DNA of 64,000 nucleotides from Pachyseris speciosa (GCA_016490735.1 JAEMWC010001494.1:77001-141000), one strand, 5' to 3'; counted from the first letter of the stretch, positions 10,831-19,780 are shown. The notes: a model not told the origin generated them from the letters alone. Program-made: numbers and translations.

Positions 10831-11590
10831 GAGCATTTTTTGTTTTTCACTTTGTTTCTTCATTTTGGGCAAAACAACTTCATCTTCTTTGAAGTCTGTT
10901 TTTTAATTCGCGTAAAAGGCATGAAGATCAGAAACTAGTTAAAAGACTGCTCCGGAAGATGACTTTTCAAGTGTAAAATGGAAGAGCCTAATATTTTTTC
11001 TCAGGAAAAGCCTAAAACTTGGAACGACTTGGATGACGCCGGATTGTGTGATTGAAAAACAAAATGATTCAAGGGCTTTCACTTTACCGCGGCATCGTGC
11101 AGCTCACCAACAAAGGTCGCTTAACAGTTTACCAGCATAAAATGGGAGGAACGAGTAGCTCAAACTTAGTGGAAGAAGTTCTTTCTTTGGGCAAACCGCT
11201 TGCTATGTTTGGAAATGCGTGTCTTTACTGAAGTGGATGCGTGGATGCGTTCAAGTGGTAGAAACTCTACAACCCAGGTGAATTAAATAAATTGAAGCTT
11301 AACAGTTGGTTAATCGTTGTTACTTTTGTTCTGGAATGATATTTGTGTTTTTCTTTCGACTGGATGTAAATAACAATCATCTCTATTCTTTTTGGACACA
11401 AGGAAGTAAGATTGTTTGTTTGTTTTGTTGTATTGCTCGCAGGCGAACGAGTGTTCTTACTCCGCTTGGCTCACTGTTTTTCAACGTCTGTGCCTCATCA
11501 GCGTTGAGAAACTTGTTACGACATAATCGCAACGAGTCCTCTTAAAATTAAGGATTAAACATTTTCATCCATCACCGTGTTTATCAAACA
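10831..11590. other. Non-coding spacer left of the Polinton-like block
   Basis: No recognisable gene. Sequence to the right becomes markedly more GC-rich. Confidence 0.5.
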
Positions 11591-11690
11591 TAAATCCCTG
11601 GCCAAACGGAGTCGCAAGCAGTCGCAAGTTGAAACCTTGGGTATACTTGCGACTCCGTTTGGCCAGGACTTGCGTTGACCACCTCGCCCC
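11591..11690. repeat. Fragment related to the 59.1-59.9 kb MITE family
   Basis: Contains two opposed copies of CTTGCGACTCCGTTTGGCCA-type sequence (TGGCCAAACGGAGTCGCAAG near 11600 and its complement near 11650). The same words occur at 59180-59230, so this is probably a remnant of the same foldback family. Confidence 0.6.
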
Positions 11691-11743
11691 GCGACCTCGT
11701 CGCTTCGCTCCTCGGTCTTGGGGCTCGGTTGCATTTGAGTGGC

Positions 11744-11900
11744 GCCGCCTATACTACTATGGTTGGACAACCCCACAACCCCACCAGCGCGCGAGTAGTA
11801 ACAGAGAGAGAGAGGCGACGCCGCCTATACTACTATAGTTGGTCAAACCCGCAACTCCACCAGCGCGCGGGCAATTAGAGAGAGGCGCGTTCGTGGTAAC
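11744..11900. repeat. Two tandem 76-bp units
   Basis: GCCGCCTATACTACTAT starts at 11744 and again at 11820, each followed by GGTTGGACAACCCC/AGTTGGTCAAACCC and CCACCAGCGCGCG. It sits at the edge of the GC-rich virus-like block and could be part of its terminal region, but I found no matching inverted copy on the right. Confidence 0.7.
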
Positions 11901-12022
11901 CAAAAACCATCACCAACGATGGAAAACACCGCGCAGAGAGGAGGCAGCATGCCAACCGTCAGCAGCAGGCTGCCGGGTATTAGAGAAAGGGGGGCGGGGG
12001 TATCCACGAGCCATCGCCGACA

Positions 12023-12130
12023 ATGGGGAAAAGCAGCGCAAAGAGAACCAACCGTAAAAAACGACCCCACAAAAAAAGACCGCTCCACATCCCTCCCAAC
12101 AAACTCCCCACAAGAGCTGGCAAGAAATGA
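12023..12130 (+). CDS. Possible very small basic ORF (35 aa)
   Basis: ATG at 12023 opens a frame of 35 codons with runs of Arg/Lys (RTNRKKRPHKKRPLH) ending TGA. The composition is like a small nucleic-acid-binding or core peptide, and it lies in the left part of the Polinton-like block. Very short, no homology recognised; it may be chance. Confidence 0.25.
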   Translation: MGKSSAKRTNRKKRPHKKRPLHIPPNKLPTRAGKK

Positions 12131-12180
12131 AGGAAGATATCATGCCGTTTCTATTTCTCACTCCCACCCCCCGTGCGTAT

Positions 12181-12520
12181 GCGTCTTGACCCCTGATGAA
12201 TTTTGTTCTGTTGGGTGTTTGAAATGCCGCGTTTCTGAAGAAGGTGTTATTTGTTCGAAAACTGATGCTCCTCCCTCCTTTCGGGATGGAATGGATGACT
12301 CCCCACCCCCATCTACCTGTGAGTAGAAAAAACCCAACCGGGCTCGCTACGTGGTCCCTGAAGACTTCAGTTCTGATCGTTATTTGAAATGCACCGGTTG
12401 CAATGAGGATGATATTTGTTTCAGAACCGGCGCCCACCCCCCACGCCCCCCCCCCCCCTCCCCCTTTTGGGTAGGAATGAAAGATCTATCCCCCCGCTTG
12501 GATGTGGGAGGAGCAGCAGG
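12181..12520 (+). repeat. Tandem duplication (period about 164 bp) encoding a Cys-containing module
   Basis: Two related units begin CTGATGAATTTTGTTCTG (12193) and CTGAAGACTTCAGTTCTG (12357). On the plus strand both read as similar peptides: PDEF...CLKCRVSEEGVICSKTDA and PEDF...YLKCTGCNEDDICFRTGA, each followed by an FxxGMxDxSP-type segment. They are in different frames, and the minus strand is also open across both, so the coding strand is not certain. Confidence 0.5.
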
Positions 12521-12871
12521 AGTGGACGCTGGAGACATACTATTGCGACCCCGAGAAAAAGGAAGTGGTTGTGAGCTTGACGCCCTATTGAAGAGAGGGG
12601 AGTGTGCGGTATGTACGATGGTGCTCATTGTTCACGTACTCCTTTTCGGTTGCGCCCTTCTTAAACACTTCTGTATGCTTTATTTCATATATCATGTTTT
12701 CGATTGTCTTGACCAAATCCGCGATAATACACAGTGTCTTATCAACTCCCGAAATGCAGCCCCTGAGACGACAGATCAAAAGACATTTTCTTCACAAAAA
12801 ACAATCACCAGTGTAGCACGCGCGCACAAGTCGCCCCGGTCAATTAAAGAAAAGGCACCATAAGGTGAGCG

Positions 12872-13165
12872 ATGACGGCGTGGGTGCAACAACACATCAT
12901 CAGGCATGCGTTGATTGAGGAAATCGAAAAGTGGTTGGAAAAGGAGAACAAGGACTCCATGGATTACCAACCAATGTTATTTGTGCACATGTTGTTAAAA
13001 AACGGAGCATCTCCTTGGCAATTCATACAAAAGACCAGGCAAACCCATTTCAAAGATGAGTGTGCGCTTATTTCGAATAGAGTCCTTCACTCGCTCCCGC
13101 CAGAAGAAAAGGAGTACATGAATCGGTGGTTAACCGATGAGGGGTTTTATGATACAGTGCATTAA
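12872..13165 (+). CDS. Hypothetical accessory protein of the Polinton-like block (97 aa)
   Basis: An intact 97-codon frame with charged, helix-rich composition. It starts MTAWVQQHIIRHALIEEIEK, contains HMLLKNGASPWQFIQKTRQT and ends DEGFYDTVH. There are no membrane segments or Cys clusters. It lies 20 bp upstream of the first F-box-like ORF in the same orientation, consistent with a compact plus-strand accessory array converging on the minus-strand structural cluster. I do not recognise the family. Being intact among broken neighbours may simply reflect its short length. Confidence 0.55.
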   Translation: MTAWVQQHIIRHALIEEIEKWLEKENKDSMDYQPMLFVHMLLKNGASPWQFIQKTRQTHFKDECALISNRVLHSLPPEEKEYMNRWLTDEGFYDTVH

Positions 13166-13185
13166 AGAATGACAGTACTATATAA

Positions 13186-13317
13186 ATGGACCTGCTGGAG
13201 CAGATTCACCACCTCTCTCCAAAAACAAGTTTCTCCCACTCCATCCAAAAACAACTGAAGGAGCGGGAGAAAATGGGGTGGGGTTGGGTACACAACGAAC
13301 TTATTTTTCCTTTGTTG
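13186..13317 (+). pseudogene. F-box-like / Cys family, copy A, interrupted by a LINE
   Basis: ATG at 13186 (preceded by TATATAA) starts MDLLEQIHHLSP and reaches MGWGWVHNELIF, where LINE d is inserted. Copies B and C to the right share the pattern LLE(R/Q)(V/I)xxL, a PEL motif (absent in A), and LGW..(V/L)H/F.EL. After the LINE the same frame would continue briefly with a CCGSC cluster before a stop. The N-terminal pattern resembles an F-box (LPxELxxxIL) in copy B. Role unknown; F-box proteins recruit ubiquitin ligases, which is only a suggestion here. Confidence 0.5.
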
Positions 13318-13391
13318 TTGTTGTTGTTGTTTTTTTTTTTCAACAAAAACTTTATTTACACAATAAATAACAATACAATGCATTACATAGC

Positions 13392-13770
13392 AACGAAAAC
13401 GTAAAGCTTGTGGGATGTGGCTGGAGTGACAAGGATACTTCACAAATTAATGTGACCAAGTAAGCTGAAGCCACTCAAAAGGCACTAAGGCCACAAGGTA
13501 GCGGGCATTACCCCTTAAATCTACCAAAGCAAAGATTGAGCCCAAGATTGAGAGCCCATGCTCAGGCTCAAGTACCACATAGGGTACCTGAGCCTGAGCA
13601 TTAGCTATGCCATGCTGATGAGGCCTAACAAGGCCGAAACAGCTGTCCATGGCTGCTAATGCTTGGGCTCAATCTTTGCTTTGGTAGATTTAAGGGGTAA
13701 TGCTACCTTGTGGCCTTAGTGCCTTTTGAGTGGCTTCAGCTTACTTGATCACATTAATTTGTGAAGTATC
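13392..13770. mobile_element. Foldback element inside LINE d
   Basis: Inverted arms start GGATACTTCACAAATTAATG (13433) and end with its complement at 13771, arm length about 110 bp, with a further palindrome in the centre (GCTCAGGCTC...GAGCCTGAGC). CAATGCATTACATAGC occurs at 13376-13391 and again at 13771-13786, consistent with a 15-16 bp target duplication. About 40 bp on the left lie between the duplication and the arm. Class uncertain. Confidence 0.75.
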
Positions 13771-13868
13771 CAATGCATTACATAGCCTAGTGACAGAAAC
13801 ATTACGTTAGCCACTTACAGTGCGCTATATTACTTACAATGAAACAACACTGACATTACATTACAAAA

Positions 13869-14477
13869 CTACAAAGGAGGTGCCCAAGTTGTTTCGAATT
13901 TCTTTAGTGACTTGTTTTTTATAGCTTTCGTACGCAGAACGTCTAACTTGTTATTTAAACGTAAAAGAAAGCAATCAAAGCTCAGCTTGTTGTCGCAGAC
14001 ACTTGTTGTGAAGATGTAATATTTGGCGATGATAAGAATGTAATTGAGCACTCTCTTATTATTCGCATTTTGGTGCCAGCCAAATAAAATCGCATTTAAA
14101 GATAGGACAATTGTTTCATAAAATTTTTCTTGCCACCATTGCGTAAATTTTTCCCAAAATAGGAGCGATTCGCTGCAATTGTATAACATGTGAACAAGCG
14201 ATTGTTTTTCTAACTTGCACAAAGAGCAGATGTCATCATCTACAAGGCCAGCGCGAAATAAACTGGAGCGACATGGCAAAATATTATGCATTATTTTATA
14301 CTGGAAAGCAATAAGATTCGTTTCGTCTGTAACTAAGAAAGGGAGTAAGTAGACGTCGTGAATATTCTCTTTGGTGAATCCGTAGTTTAGAACTGTGTTT
14401 TCATTTGTTGGCGATATAAAAGTTTTATCAAGGATGTTTTTGTATGCAGTTCGAGTGCTAGGATATGTTGTTGGCAT
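13869..14477 (-). pseudogene. LINE d ORF2 C-terminal fragment (zinc-knuckle region)
   Basis: Open frame of 202 codons matching only the post-RT portion of an L1/Tx1-like ORF2: a hydrophobic helical region (LIAFQYKIMHNILPCRSSLF) followed by a Cys/His knuckle (C..C...H....C) and a Trp-rich stretch (FWEKFTQWWQEKF). No catalytic domains remain. Its upstream boundary coincides with the join to ORF1, so the ATG is accidental. Confidence 0.75.
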
Positions 14478-15024
14478 TGAAGTTTCGAGAGAAGCGATTT
14501 TTATAGGTTTGTTTAAATTCTGAATTGATCCTCATGTTGTGTTTTGCGGCGTACGTTGGGGTGCGGTGTGCACGTTCTATTTCGAATTGCCCACATAAAG
14601 TTTCCAAAGCCATGTGACTTGCAATGAAATTCTGGATAAATTCAGCGCAGTTTTGACCTTCTGCTCTTTCCGGGATGTTGTAAGATACTAGGTTGTTTCT
14701 TCGAGACCTATAGTGTAGATCTTCAACTACCTCTTCTAGTATTTGAAGGTGCTCTTTCTCTGCTTTCTTCTCTATACTCTCTTTCAAATCTGCCACCTCA
14801 CTGTTAACTGAATTTAATCCTCCTTCCAATCCGAGGACTTTCTGTTTGATGGTGCCCATATCATCTTCCATTTTGATAAGGTGTTCGTCAATTTTGTCGA
14901 GAAGATCCAGCTTTTCTAGTCTCCTTTGAATGTCAACCAAGATGGCGTCGCCGACGCCGAGCACATGGTTTTCTTCTTCAGAGCTTGAAACTCTTGACCT
15001 TTTTTCGCACGGTTTAGGCGGCAT
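14458..15024 (-). pseudogene. LINE d ORF1 (coiled coil + RRM-like), truncated
   Basis: ATG at 15024 begins MPPKPCEKRSRVSSSEEEN. Heptad-rich sequence spans roughly residues 30-105, followed by an RRM-like region (LHYRSRRNNLVSYNIPERAE) and the IERAHR motif typical of L1/Tx1 ORF1 proteins. Such proteins trimerise and bind LINE RNA in ribonucleoprotein particles. The normal C-terminal domain is cut by the internal deletion near 14470. Confidence 0.8.
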
Positions 15025-15248
15025 ACTTGAAGTGTGTAAGCTGTAAGTGGCGATGGATAGATTTTCCTATTATTTTAGGCGATAAATTGTTGTAGATAGG
15101 TAGCTTATATCTGAGCACTTTAAGACGTGTCTATTCCATCGGCGTGTCAGACCGAGTCTCTCTATTTTTTTTCCTTGTTGCGGTTCATGTTTCCCATTTT
15201 TTTCTTTTCACAAGAGGGTTGAGCTTTTGAACAATAGCCCAATCATGA

Positions 15249-15602
15249 ATGTATCTGTTGGAAAGGGTCGCCCAACTTCCACCTGAGCTAAGAGAGAAAA
15301 TTCTCAAAGAGCTCATAACCATGAAAGTAAACGAGAGAGCATGTCTTGGTTGGGGAAAGCTTTTCGAACAGTTGGCCCACAAGTTTCGTGTTTGGCATTG
15401 ATATAGCGACTGCAACCACGATTGGAAATCCTATTTTCCACCTGATTGTTCCGTCTGTTGCAAACGTTGTCAGCGTAGTTACTTTGATGACATTTTTGAG
15501 AGACGTAAAAGAGACAAAACATTCCACAAATTGTGGGTGTCAGAAGTAACAACCCAAATCAGCGAAGCCGCCAACCCTTATTTGTGTTTTCTGTTTCGTT
15601 GA
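15249..15602 (+). pseudogene. F-box-like / Cys-rich family, copy B (one internal stop)
   Basis: ATG at 15249 opens MYLLERVAQLPPELREKILK, a good F-box-type start (LPPELxxxIL), then ACLGWGKLFEQL. TGA at 15399-15401 interrupts, and the frame resumes with a zinc-binding-like cluster (CNHDW, CSVCCKRC) and a basic segment (FERRKRDKTFHK), ending TGA 15600-15602. Total length would be about 117 aa. It has the same orientation and layout as copy C. In known biology, some large DNA viruses carry F-box proteins to redirect ubiquitin ligases; applying that here is inference. Confidence 0.55.
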
Positions 15603-15639
15603 GGGGTACTCCTATTGAATAATAGAATCCCCAAGGTAA

Positions 15640-16119
15640 ACGAATCTCTCCGAAGAGATTAACCAACTCCCGCCAGAGTTGGCAGGAAAAGATATTCAAT
15701 TGTGTTGTTGAGGCAAAAATACAACACAAAAAAGGCTGGGGTGGGATAAAGTACACCGTGAGCTATTCGCGTATTTCGACGACGCTCCATTTTGTGAAAT
15801 TGTAAACTGCTACACCCTGATAACCAGCTGTGGTGTATGCGCCACATGCAGACGAAATGGATGTTGTTGGGCTTGCTGGTTGAAAAACCGTCACCATGTG
15901 CTGTGCCAGTGGTACGAAGTTGAGGATATTGGAGAAAAGTGGGTCATGGATTATGTATATCCGTGGCTGTCGCACCAATGTTCGCACTGCGTTGGATCGT
16001 GTTGTCCCTTGCAGGTGAATTATGCGCCCCGAAAGACCTTTGAAGAAATTGTCGAAGAGGAGTTCCGACGGGTGTCCAACGAGCTCAAACACCCAGACCA
16101 AGTTTCTGTTTCGTATTGA
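15640..16119 (+). pseudogene. F-box-like / Cys-rich family, copy C
   Basis: A frame open from 15640 to TGA 16117-16119, interrupted only by TGA 15709-15711. It has INQLPPELAGKDIQ, then RLGWDKVHRELFAYF, then an unusually Cys-dense region (CGVCATC, GCCWAC, CSHCVGSCC) and a Glu-rich tail (TFEEIVEEEFRR). The initiator ATG is lost (TAA just upstream). It converges with and overlaps by about 35 bp the end of the minus-strand PLA2-like gene. The cysteine spacing suggests metal binding. The opposite strand is also open, but lacks the family pattern. Confidence 0.55.
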
Positions 16120-16860
16120 TTGTGTTTCGCACCAAAGCGTGGCCCCACTGTATCGGTTTCCGCGGAATCGCGTCATTTTTGGGCAACATGCTTGCATTTT
16201 TTTTCGTTCTCTCCGTACTTTTTTGTGCGGAAATCGCAACTGCTGTAATCTCCCGCATCGGTGGGGCCGCTGGGCTGTTGAAGTATTTCCAGGTTTTCAC
16301 CCGTTTCGGGATCAAAGCTCAGCTGTTGGTTCAAGGGGCTGTAAGGCCCGGTGTAGCGGTGGCCAGGGAGGGTCCAACCATTTTTCGGCGCTGGCATTTT
16401 TCCAATTAATTCATGTATGTCCACCCCTGATCCGTAGTAGTTGCGCGCCGGTTTCTCGAAAACATCCATGAACCCGTGGTGGTTGGGCACCGCTTTGCCG
16501 AAGGCTTTCAAAAACTTCATGTCGGTCGCAAACTTGGGCACCAACACACCCTGTGAAACGAAGATCAAGCCGTCAAGATCAGGTCGGTCGGTTTTGTAAC
16601 GGATGTTGGGGCGCACCTTCCTGGAAAGTTGGTCCAACAGCTCACTGCCGACCTTTTCCAAACCTTGGGTAGCCTTGCGCCCCCCGTAGTTGATGGCCCT
16701 TTTCTGGAGCTTTTTGTTGCCCAGCGCATCAGAAGCGTAATAGCGGCCGGCCTCCACTCCCTTTTTCCCGCTCGTTGTGAGATACGGAATCCCATGCTGC
16801 AGAGTGAAGTCGAGCGCAGTGCCCGCAAGTTCAGTGAAAACACCAGCGCCCTCTACTTGA
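16085..16860 (-). pseudogene. Polinton-like virion protein with PLA2-like domain, catalytic motif missing
   Basis: Minus strand. An N-terminal helical region (ALDFTLQHGIPYL, GRYYASDALGNKKLQKRAIN) is followed by VDIHELIGKMPAPKNGW and PGHRYTGPYSPLNQQL. That last segment is characteristic of PLA2-like (VP1-unique-type) proteins encoded by Polinton-like elements and distantly related to parvovirus VP1u. Known members carry a Met-x-His-Asp catalytic motif just before a DY(S) pair; here the sequence passes directly from GPTDA to GDYSSC, so the catalytic His-Asp pair is deleted. A Lys/Cys segment (KKYGENEKKCK) follows. The C-terminal segment (QWGHALVRNTINTKQKLGLG) continues in another frame and stops at 16085. 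An insertion-like segment (about 50 aa) separates the first two parts. Broken; role was probably membrane passage. Confidence 0.7.
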
Positions 16861-17009
16861 GAGGGCCCCGCTAGTTTCCCGGCAAGAAGCGGGTTTTGTT
16901 ATGCCGCAAACCGCACACTTGGCCTTGCCATTCGTTGTTTGTTTTTGGTCACGACAACCCTTTCAGACCTAGCCACATTCGGGGTCTTTCACGCAATACA
17001 ATTCCATGG

Positions 17010-17425
17010 TCACGCTAAACTCAGGATATAATTTTTCACAACCCGCTCGTTGTGGTGCACATCGTCAGAAAACATTTTGAGAATGTCTTTGAAACGTGTG
17101 CCCTTGTTCCGTTCATTGATGAAAAGCAGGCAGAAGTACCCACACCACACACTTCCAATCCATTGGATTTGGTTGTCGTTGCGAAGAAAAGTTTTGTGGC
17201 CCAATTTTCGCATTTCCCGCTCCAACTCATCTGCAACCCTCGGCAACCCGAGGGTCCTTTCCCTTCCAACAACAAACCCAAACTCCCGAAATCATCCAGG
17301 TGTATGATGGAGGGCGAATGATGCAGGGGTTTGGCCTCGTTGCGGGAGAATATGCCTTTGAGCGGGATGCCCAAATATTTGCACCAATTCATCAGGTCAA
17401 CGTTGGAAAGGGGTACGTCCCTGAA
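17010..17425 (-). pseudogene. Adenain-like (Ulp1-type) cysteine protease of the Polinton-like element, His segment deleted
   Basis: Minus strand. N-terminal VPLSNVDLMNWCKYLGIPLK and IIHLDDFGSLG match the start of adenain-like virion proteases of Polinton-like elements. The C-terminal frame has LRNDNQIQ (oxyanion Gln region) and SVWCGYFCLLFINERNKG with the nucleophile Cys, ending KNYILSLA. Between them the frame shifts, and the segment that should follow DDFGSLG and contain the catalytic His is missing. This protease family matures capsid proteins. The start codon is not identifiable. The first 60 residues of the long frame ending at 17036 (Pro-rich, upstream of 17425) are read-through of the preceding gene in another frame. 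Confidence 0.75.
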
Positions 17426-17426
17426 C

Positions 17427-18146
17427 TTAATTTTTTCCCCGCCCGACCACCGGGCGCTCCCAGTCTTCCCACCGACCCCAGAGGGATGGTGGGCGCATTT
17501 GCATTTCTTTGCCCCGGGAGGGGGAGGGGGTGGTGGCAGACGAGGAGCGGGGGCCGAGCTGCGGGTCCGCACTTGCTTTCCACTCCTCAACATCTTTTAG
17601 ACAAGGCAGATGGCGATAGGAACGCCGATGGAAGCCAGTATGCCAAGAAACCCTCCATATTGCGCGGCGCCGCCCCCACTGACCAAGCCCTTGCCGACAA
17701 GAAATTTTCCAATTGCCTTTTTCTGTCGGGGGACAGCATTTGCGTGAGTTTGTACAAATGCACCTAATGGGGGCCGAAAACATTTCCGAAAATATTTTTC
17801 AAAGCTTTTTCCGTGCCAAAGCTGAGGCCTGCCATGCACAAAGCTTTTGCTGCAGAGGGGCGAGACCCCGGGCCAAACCAAGCACTGAGAAAAAGAGGTT
17901 GCCGCCGCGCGGGGCAATTCTGGAGATTTGCGTCTTGCTCATTTTGACATCAGCGCCGCAGCCGTTGCTGGCGGACCTTTTCAGCTGGTTGATTTGCGTG
18001 GCGGTAACAAAAGATCGTCGCCCTGCCCAATCTTTTCAGGTTTGACGCGCAGAGTCACAGCTCCTCTTTCAGTGAAAGCCTTGCGGAGGCCGTTCCTTTT
18101 GACCGTCGGTCAGATCTATCTTGAACGGGTGATACACCGTCGGCAT
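17427..18146 (-). pseudogene. Minor virion protein with internal LTxxQ / SKxQ repeats and GGFLG segment
   Basis: ATG at 18146 starts MPTVYHPFKIDLTDGQKER. Pieces in three frames show a repeated pattern: a (K/L)xLTxxQ unit, TATQINQLKRSASNG, then MSKTQISRI. Next come hydrophobic and Gly-rich parts (YGGFLGILASIGVPIAI) and a C-terminal RGKEMQMRPPSLWGRWEDWE. This arrangement is typical of a protein repeatedly found next to the capsid gene in invertebrate Polinton-like elements; its function is not established, possibly membrane or capsid-interior association. Several frameshifts. It lies between the capsid-like and protease genes, all minus strand. Confidence 0.6.
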
Positions 18147-18184
18147 CTTACATCAGAGAATAAAATTTCCAGAGCCGCAGCAAT

Positions 18185-19421
18185 TCAAACAACAACCAAA
18201 TCGTTGCCAATCTGTTTTATGACGAACTCTTCCTGATTCAGGACGGCGGCGTACAGGCGGTAATCCGCTGTGGCGGCTTGGTTCAAGCGGTAGTGCAAAA
18301 CCAACTTTTTCTCATCCCCGGTCACGCTCTCCTTGGTCGGCCGGAGATCGAAATAGACGACGGGGTAAAGCGTCGAGTAGTTGGCCACGTTCAGCTGGGT
18401 CCCAGTGTTGAAGTCGTTTTTCCTGTAGCTGTAGTCAATCAGGTCGCGGCGTATCTGGATTTGGTCTTCCCCGTCGTACTTCAGCTCGGGTAAAAGGTCG
18501 AGCCGTACTTAAGGCGGCAAGTCGCCAGCTTCGCCCCTCCGTCGAGGGCGAAAGTGCTGAAGACATAGGGGTTCGTTGTGGCCGCATTCAGGTTCGCCAC
18601 CTTCTGGATTCTCACCCCGGGGGTTATCAGCCATTGCCCTCCGACGTCTCGTCTGTCAGTGCCGGGTATCAGCGTTTCCTTCAAGTAGCGCCATTGCCCG
18701 GGTTTCAGAAAGTTCTCGTTGACGAGCTCCTTCCCTTTAGGCGAAAATGTCAGCTTCGGGACCCACAGCTCGAAACGCTTGACAACTATCCGCTGGTTGG
18801 CTGCGGCGGCCCCCCCGAAAAGCATCTCGCTGTCGTCCTGCAGCCTTATTTCGAACTGGAGCTGCATCGGGGGCAGGAGTTTGTCCGACAGCTCGTCGAA
18901 GAACGAATAGCGTTTGAGGGGGATGATCGTTTTGACTGCTTTTTGGAGGTCTCCTTGCAAAAAAAGCGCGCGCGCTCTGATCCCGAGGTTGGTTGCGGCG
19001 GCCCCTGTCACAGTCGTGTTGTCGTTGTCGAGATACCAAAACTCGTCTTTTGCCACGCTTCGCGCATAGTCGTCGGAGTATTCCAGCAGGGTTTTAATGA
19101 AAACAACTTTATGGACGCCGCTGGCTTTGTAGAGGGTTTTTCCGGCAGAATCCACCTTCAGGTTTTGGATGACAGAAAAGGAACTGTTGACCGGTGCTGC
19201 CGCCACGTCAGCGGCCATGAGTGCCCCGTCAGCTTTGCCTGCATCTCGTACGCCACCCGGAAATGAACGTTGTACCAGTCGTAGGTAATGTCTCGGTCGT
19301 TCACGGCGAACTTCAACCCGGTTTTATTTTGCTCCTGCCCGTTCGCGGGCATCGTGAGCGGGGTGGTCAGGCGGTGTTGGTCGAATTCCACCTTCTCAAG
19401 GAAGCGGGGCGTCCTGAACAT
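18185..19421 (-). pseudogene. Major capsid-like protein of the Polinton-like element, two frameshifts
   Basis: Start taken at ATG 19421 (MFRTPRFLEKVEFDQHRLTT). The sequence runs through NDRDITYDWYNVHFRV, a frameshift near 19215, KVVFIKTLLEYSDDYARS, SFFDELSDKLLPPMQLQFEI, FELWVPKLTF and NPYVFSTFAL. After a second shift near 18493 it continues RKNDFNTGTQLN and YPVVYFDLRPTKES, ending in GNDLVVV (TGA 18185-18187). About 410 codons. The length, position and motifs fit the double-jelly-roll major capsid protein family of Polinton-like/adintovirus-like elements. It overlaps the basic core gene at its 5' end, typical of compact viral organisation. Only these two shifts damage an otherwise conserved frame. 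Confidence 0.75.
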
Positions 19422-19750
19422 CGCTGTATACACAGCCAAAGCTGGTTTGCCAAAATTTGCCTGAGTTTGAGCATCGCGTCCGAGGCGGCCGGCTCCGGGT
19501 GACCTTTCGGGCGGGAGGCGGCAGCCGACTTCCGGCTCCGCAGCAGCTGGCAGATCTTTTTGCCGCCCTTCTCGGTCAGTGCCTGGGCCTCCTTTTCGAC
19601 CGTCTTCTGGGCCCCCCTTTTCACGGCCTTTTTCAGGGCCGGCACCGCCGCTTTCTTGAGCTGTTTGCCGATGGCCATGAGGATGTCGCGAACTACGCCC
19701 GACCCTTGTCTGAAGCGGTACCCGCTGGTTCGCGCGTCGTGAAATCTCAT
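19367..19750 (-). CDS. Basic core-like protein of the Polinton-like element
   Basis: ATG at 19750 starts MRFHDARTSGYRFRQGSGVV, followed by an Ala/Lys-rich helical segment (GKQLKKAAVPALKKAVKRGA and TEKGGKKICQLLRSRK). The high Lys/Arg/Ala content and the SGYRFRQGSGVVRDI start match small DNA-condensing core proteins next to the capsid gene in Polinton-like elements (comparable in role to adenovirus core proteins). The frame stays open to 19367 and overlaps the capsid-like start; the last 30 residues may be non-native because no conserved stop is evident. This is one of the few unbroken frames of the element. Confidence 0.6.
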   Translation of the reverse strand: MRFHDARTSGYRFRQGSGVVRDILMAIGKQLKKAAVPALKKAVKRGAQKTVEKEAQALTEKGGKKICQLLRSRKSAAASRPKGHPEPAASDAMLKLRQILANQLWLCIQRCSGRPASLRRWNSTNTA

Positions 19751-19780
19751 CCACTCGCTCAGTCGGTTCATGCAGTATAT

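Larger units (their letters stand above)
13318..15167 (-). mobile_element. LINE d: L1/Tx1-like element with internal deletion
   Basis: Minus-strand element of about 1.85 kb. The 5' part (15024-14458) is an ORF1 with a coiled coil and an RRM-like segment (RRNNLVSYNIPE, IERAHRTP). The 3' part (14477-13869) is the ORF2 C-terminus with a CCHC-like zinc knuckle (CSLCKLEKQSLVHMLYNC). Endonuclease and reverse transcriptase are absent, so the two ORF pieces are fused by deletion. The 3' end has AATAAA and an A-rich/(CAA)n tail. Near-identical flanks TTTTTCCTTTGTTG (13304-13317) and TTTTTCCTTGTTG (15168-15180) look like a target duplication with a 1-bp indel. Confidence 0.8.

Noticed and set aside
11910..12437. 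175-codon minus-strand frame
   Set aside because: Low-complexity, no recognisable motifs; the plus-strand alternatives across the tandem duplication are equally open. No basis to prefer it.
15763..16239. 158-codon minus-strand frame opposite F-box-like copy C
   Set aside because: It starts in the PLA2-like gene in the wrong frame and lacks any family pattern, while the plus strand shows the pattern shared with copies A and B.
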